DNA of 64,000 nucleotides from GCA-016699445 sp964555055 (GTDB taxonomy: Bacteria; UBA10199; JACPAL01; GCA-016699445), in assembly GCA_964555055.1 (NCBI GenBank), contig CAZKQW010000006.1, positions 62,001 through 126,000 on the forward strand, read 5' to 3'. Positions 62,184 to 64,000 of this stretch are shown here, one piece after another. The notes under the pieces were generated by a model. It was not told where the DNA came from. It ran no database searches and saw only the letters and a program-made list of their open reading frames with translations. Each line of letters starts with the position of its first letter. Position 1 is the first letter of the stretch. Position numbers and translations under genes: made by a program.

Positions 62184-64000
62184 CTATTCACCTGACTTTG
62201 TTGCTAATCGTTTTCCGAAAGACCGGAGAGTCCTTAAAAAGACTCCTGAAAGCACCAGCCAAAATAGAGGCAGCGTATCCGCAAACGTCCCCGATGACGC
62301 ATCGTTTAATTGGCAAGAACAGCCACCGGAAGCCGCATCCAAAGCATTAGGATGGTTAAAAACCGTCGCGTTAGCGCTCGTCTCGCACGCATCACCGGCG
62401 AAGTCCCCGTCCGCATTCGCCTGATCCTCATTGGGCGCATCATTGCAATTATCGATCGCGCCGTTAGGGCCGTAGCGGCAAACACTGGTGGCTGGAGCCG
62501 GATCCAAACGGATGTTACAGATATGATCCCCATCCGGATCCGGATTTTCACGCGTAGCCACCAACCGCCGTGCGACCAGCATGGCCGTGACGCTACAAGA
62601 CTGGCCATTTCCCCCAGTCGCGGACAGAGTGTACGAGCTCATGCCGCTCACCGGATTGCGGATCACGATGGCTTCGGTCTGATTCGCATTGGCGCTGAGG
62701 TTCGCGGCATCGCCGTCTTTTTTGAAGGCGACAGCCGTGGCATTCGAAGTCGTCCAGGTGAAGGAAGCGCCTCCTGCCGTTTCCGTTCGCGTCAAGCGGC
62801 ACTCGGGAGCGGGAGCGACTTCCCCTCCCGGCAAGGCATTGCGGGACACATTCAAGGTCCTTCTCACCGTACTTAAGATGCCCGTCGCGGTGATCGTATA
62901 AAGCCCTTCTTCCGTCACCACACGACTGATCGAGACCGCTTCGATCGATTCAGGAGCGGAAATACTGGGTCCCGCTAACGTCCGTGAAGTGGCGTTTTGG
63001 ATCGTCCATCGGAGACTGAATCCCGGCCCCGCACTATTGGACGCGTAGCTGAAATCAATCGTGGGGGTGGAGGTTTGAGGGTCACGTGTCGTCGCTTCGT
63101 AAATATAATCCCGTCCATCCATCCCGCGCACGGTCAGGACATAATGCGTCGGCACGTAAATCGTATCGGTCACGCTTCCCATATTAGACGTCCCGTTGAT
63201 CTGCTGAGCGCCGTTAAGTCCTCCGCCACTCAAATAAGCCCGACCATTGGCAGCCGTCCATTGGAGGGTCACACGGTTTCGATTGGTGTCGTCATATTGG
63301 AAAGTAAACGAACCCGTCGGCTGGTTCGAAGCGCTTTCTTGTTGCGTTCTTACGCTGTAAGGGATGCGGCAGGCCACCGTGTCATCGCGTCGCGCCACCA
63401 GGCAAAAGGAAATGTCCATGGTTCGATCGATCGGAGGCATAAATTCCAAGCGTCCCGTCAAAGCAGTCCTGGATCGCGTGTAACGGAGAGTACCAGAAAG
63501 GTCCTCGCCCGTACCGCACTCGCCCCTAAAAATCTGGATCAAATTCCGCGCCCTGGGATTATAGATCGCTCCCATGGCCTCGTTCGGGCTTACCGGCAAA
63601 CCACTCACCCGCGCTTCCAGAGTCGCCCCGTTGGCCGACAGGCTCATGTCCTCGCAGATTAAAGGATCGTCATAATGAGGCGCCGTCCCGGGCACGACGA
63701 CGGAAGCCGTACAATGAGGATGACCCGTCACCCTTAAAATATAAAGAGTGGCTTGAGGAGGCCGCACATCCACGGAGGTCGCTCCCTCCATAAGGGTCAA
63801 TTCCCCGTCTTCCAAGGAAGAAACCGAAGCCAGAGACCCGTTAGTAAAGGCCCATGTCAAACGGTAGGAACCATCCATTTGCGCGTCGCTACGGGTTAGA
63901 GTACACGTGGTCTCTTCGGGATTTGCAGGATTTCCCGCCATCCCGGCCATTCCATCCATGCCGCTCATGCCAGCCATCCCCATCATCGCGGGATTGCGCG
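62184..64000 (-). CDS. paralogous surface protein, N-terminal part outside the window
   Basis: The frame is open to the window edge, so more than 604 residues are seen and the start is outside. It begins in the window with the same Gly-Met-X triplets as the next gene, then continues with Cys-containing Ig-like repeats (LTWAFTNGSLASV; VTLQWTAANGRAYL; FTWTTSNATAVAF). Near the C-terminus are acidic calcium-binding TSP3-like repeats (NPDPDGDHICN, NEDQANADGDFAGDAC), followed by GGCSCQLN, a hydrophobic helix and RTLRSFGKRL. It is a homologue of the 872-residue protein and ends 26 bases before it, so the two form an operon. Confidence 0.8.
   Translation of the reverse strand, partial: RNPAMMGMAGMSGMDGMAGMAGNPANPEETTCTLTRSDAQMDGSYRLTWAFTNGSLASVSSLEDGELTLMEGATSVDVRPPQATLYILRVTGHPHCTASVVVPGTAPHYDDPLICEDMSLSANGATLEARVSGLPVSPNEAMGAIYNPRARNLIQIFRGECGTGEDLSGTLRYTRSRTALTGRLEFMPPIDRTMDISFCLVARRDDTVACRIPYSVRTQQESASNQPTGSFTFQYDDTNRNRVTLQWTAANGRAYLSGGGLNGAQQINGTSNMGSVTDTIYVPTHYVLTVRGMDGRDYIYEATTRDPQTSTPTIDFSYASNSAGPGFSLRWTIQNATSRTLAGPSISAPESIEAVSISRVVTEEGLYTITATGILSTVRRTLNVSRNALPGGEVAPAPECRLTRTETAGGASFTWTTSNATAVAFKKDGDAANLSANANQTEAIVIRNPVSGMSSYTLSATGGNGQSCSVTAMLVARRLVATRENPDPDGDHICNIRLDPAPATSVCRYGPNGAIDNCNDAPNEDQANADGDFAGDACETSANATVFNHPNALDAASGGCSCQLNDASSGTFADTLPLFWLVLSGVFLRTLRSFGKRLATKSGE
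63901..64000. repeat. 100-base direct repeat, copy 2 (runs to the window edge)
   Basis: It matches 61301-61400 at 99 of 100 bases and reaches the last base of the window, so the repeat may be longer. Only TTAG is shared just before the left edge at both copies, after which similarity is lost; the right edge is unknown. Confidence 0.95.

Noticed and set aside
1..64000. tRNA, rRNA, CRISPR arrays
   Set aside because: No cloverleaf-like arrangement, rRNA segment or regularly spaced short repeat was seen; the only long repeat is the 100-base pair in the surface-protein genes.

Overview
The window looks like a chromosomal surface-polysaccharide locus from a Gram-negative bacterium. A Wzi-type outer-membrane capsule protein, SLBB and Wzz export components and signal-peptide-bearing surface proteins all imply an outer membrane. 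The two large surface proteins end in a Cys-containing tail, one membrane helix and basic residues, reminiscent of MYXO-CTERM-type sorting signals. That hints at a deltaproteobacterial, myxobacterial or bdellovibrio-like lineage, possibly an uncultivated one, but I cannot name a taxon. No rRNA, tRNA or CRISPR was seen. By eye, the two flanks are richer in GC than the central cluster, and about 11.5-15.6 kb is the most AT-rich part.

Layout. 1-4988 (+): the end of a FAD oxidase, its Fe-S partner, a diacylglycerol-kinase-like lipid kinase, a PAP2/Aur1-like membrane enzyme and a Wzi-like outer-membrane protein, tightly packed. 4993-49903 (-): 45 consecutive genes on one strand, mostly with 1-8 base overlaps, apparently one very long operon read leftwards from about 49.9 kb. 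From its promoter end it encodes: an ABC flippase; a second ulosonic-acid module (KdsC-like phosphatase, short NeuB, CMP transferase, class IV aminotransferase, TIM-barrel protein, two SDRs); PseB and PseC; an acyl-carrier block (MaoC-SDR fusion, FkbH-type HAD, ACP, GNAT); PseF, a class III aminotransferase, a PseG-PseH fusion, a PIG-L deacetylase and PseI; an ATP-grasp and a LIC12162-type protein; an APS-kinase-like protein and sulfotransferase with methyltransferases; a CDP-6-deoxyhexose module (RfbF, RfbG, 3,5-epimerase-like, reductase); several glycosyltransferases, a Wzy-like polymerase, a polysaccharide deacetylase and a FemAB-like protein; and finally the initiating sugar-phosphate transferase, ATP-grasp, HAD, DegT and a CapD/WbpM-type dehydratase.

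50151-52318 (+): SLBB export protein and Wzz-like protein, divergent from the long operon, with an IS200-type tnpA abutting the end of wzz. 52920-57922 (+): a large SNF2-family helicase overlapping a manC-type GDP-mannose gene. 57924-64000 (-): galU, a VapC/Phd-type toxin-antitoxin pair with a palindromic operator at the antitoxin start, and two tandem paralogous surface proteins sharing a 100-base, 99%-identical segment encoding Gly-Met-X triplets.

Together the genes can make GDP-mannose, UDP-glucose, a CDP-6-deoxyhexose, CMP-pseudaminic-acid-like sugar and a second CMP-ulosonic acid. They could then assemble and decorate these (sulfate or phospho group, acyl, methyl, possible amide groups) into a lipid-linked glycan, polymerise it and export it. 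Functions are assigned from motifs and gene order, so exact sugars are inference.
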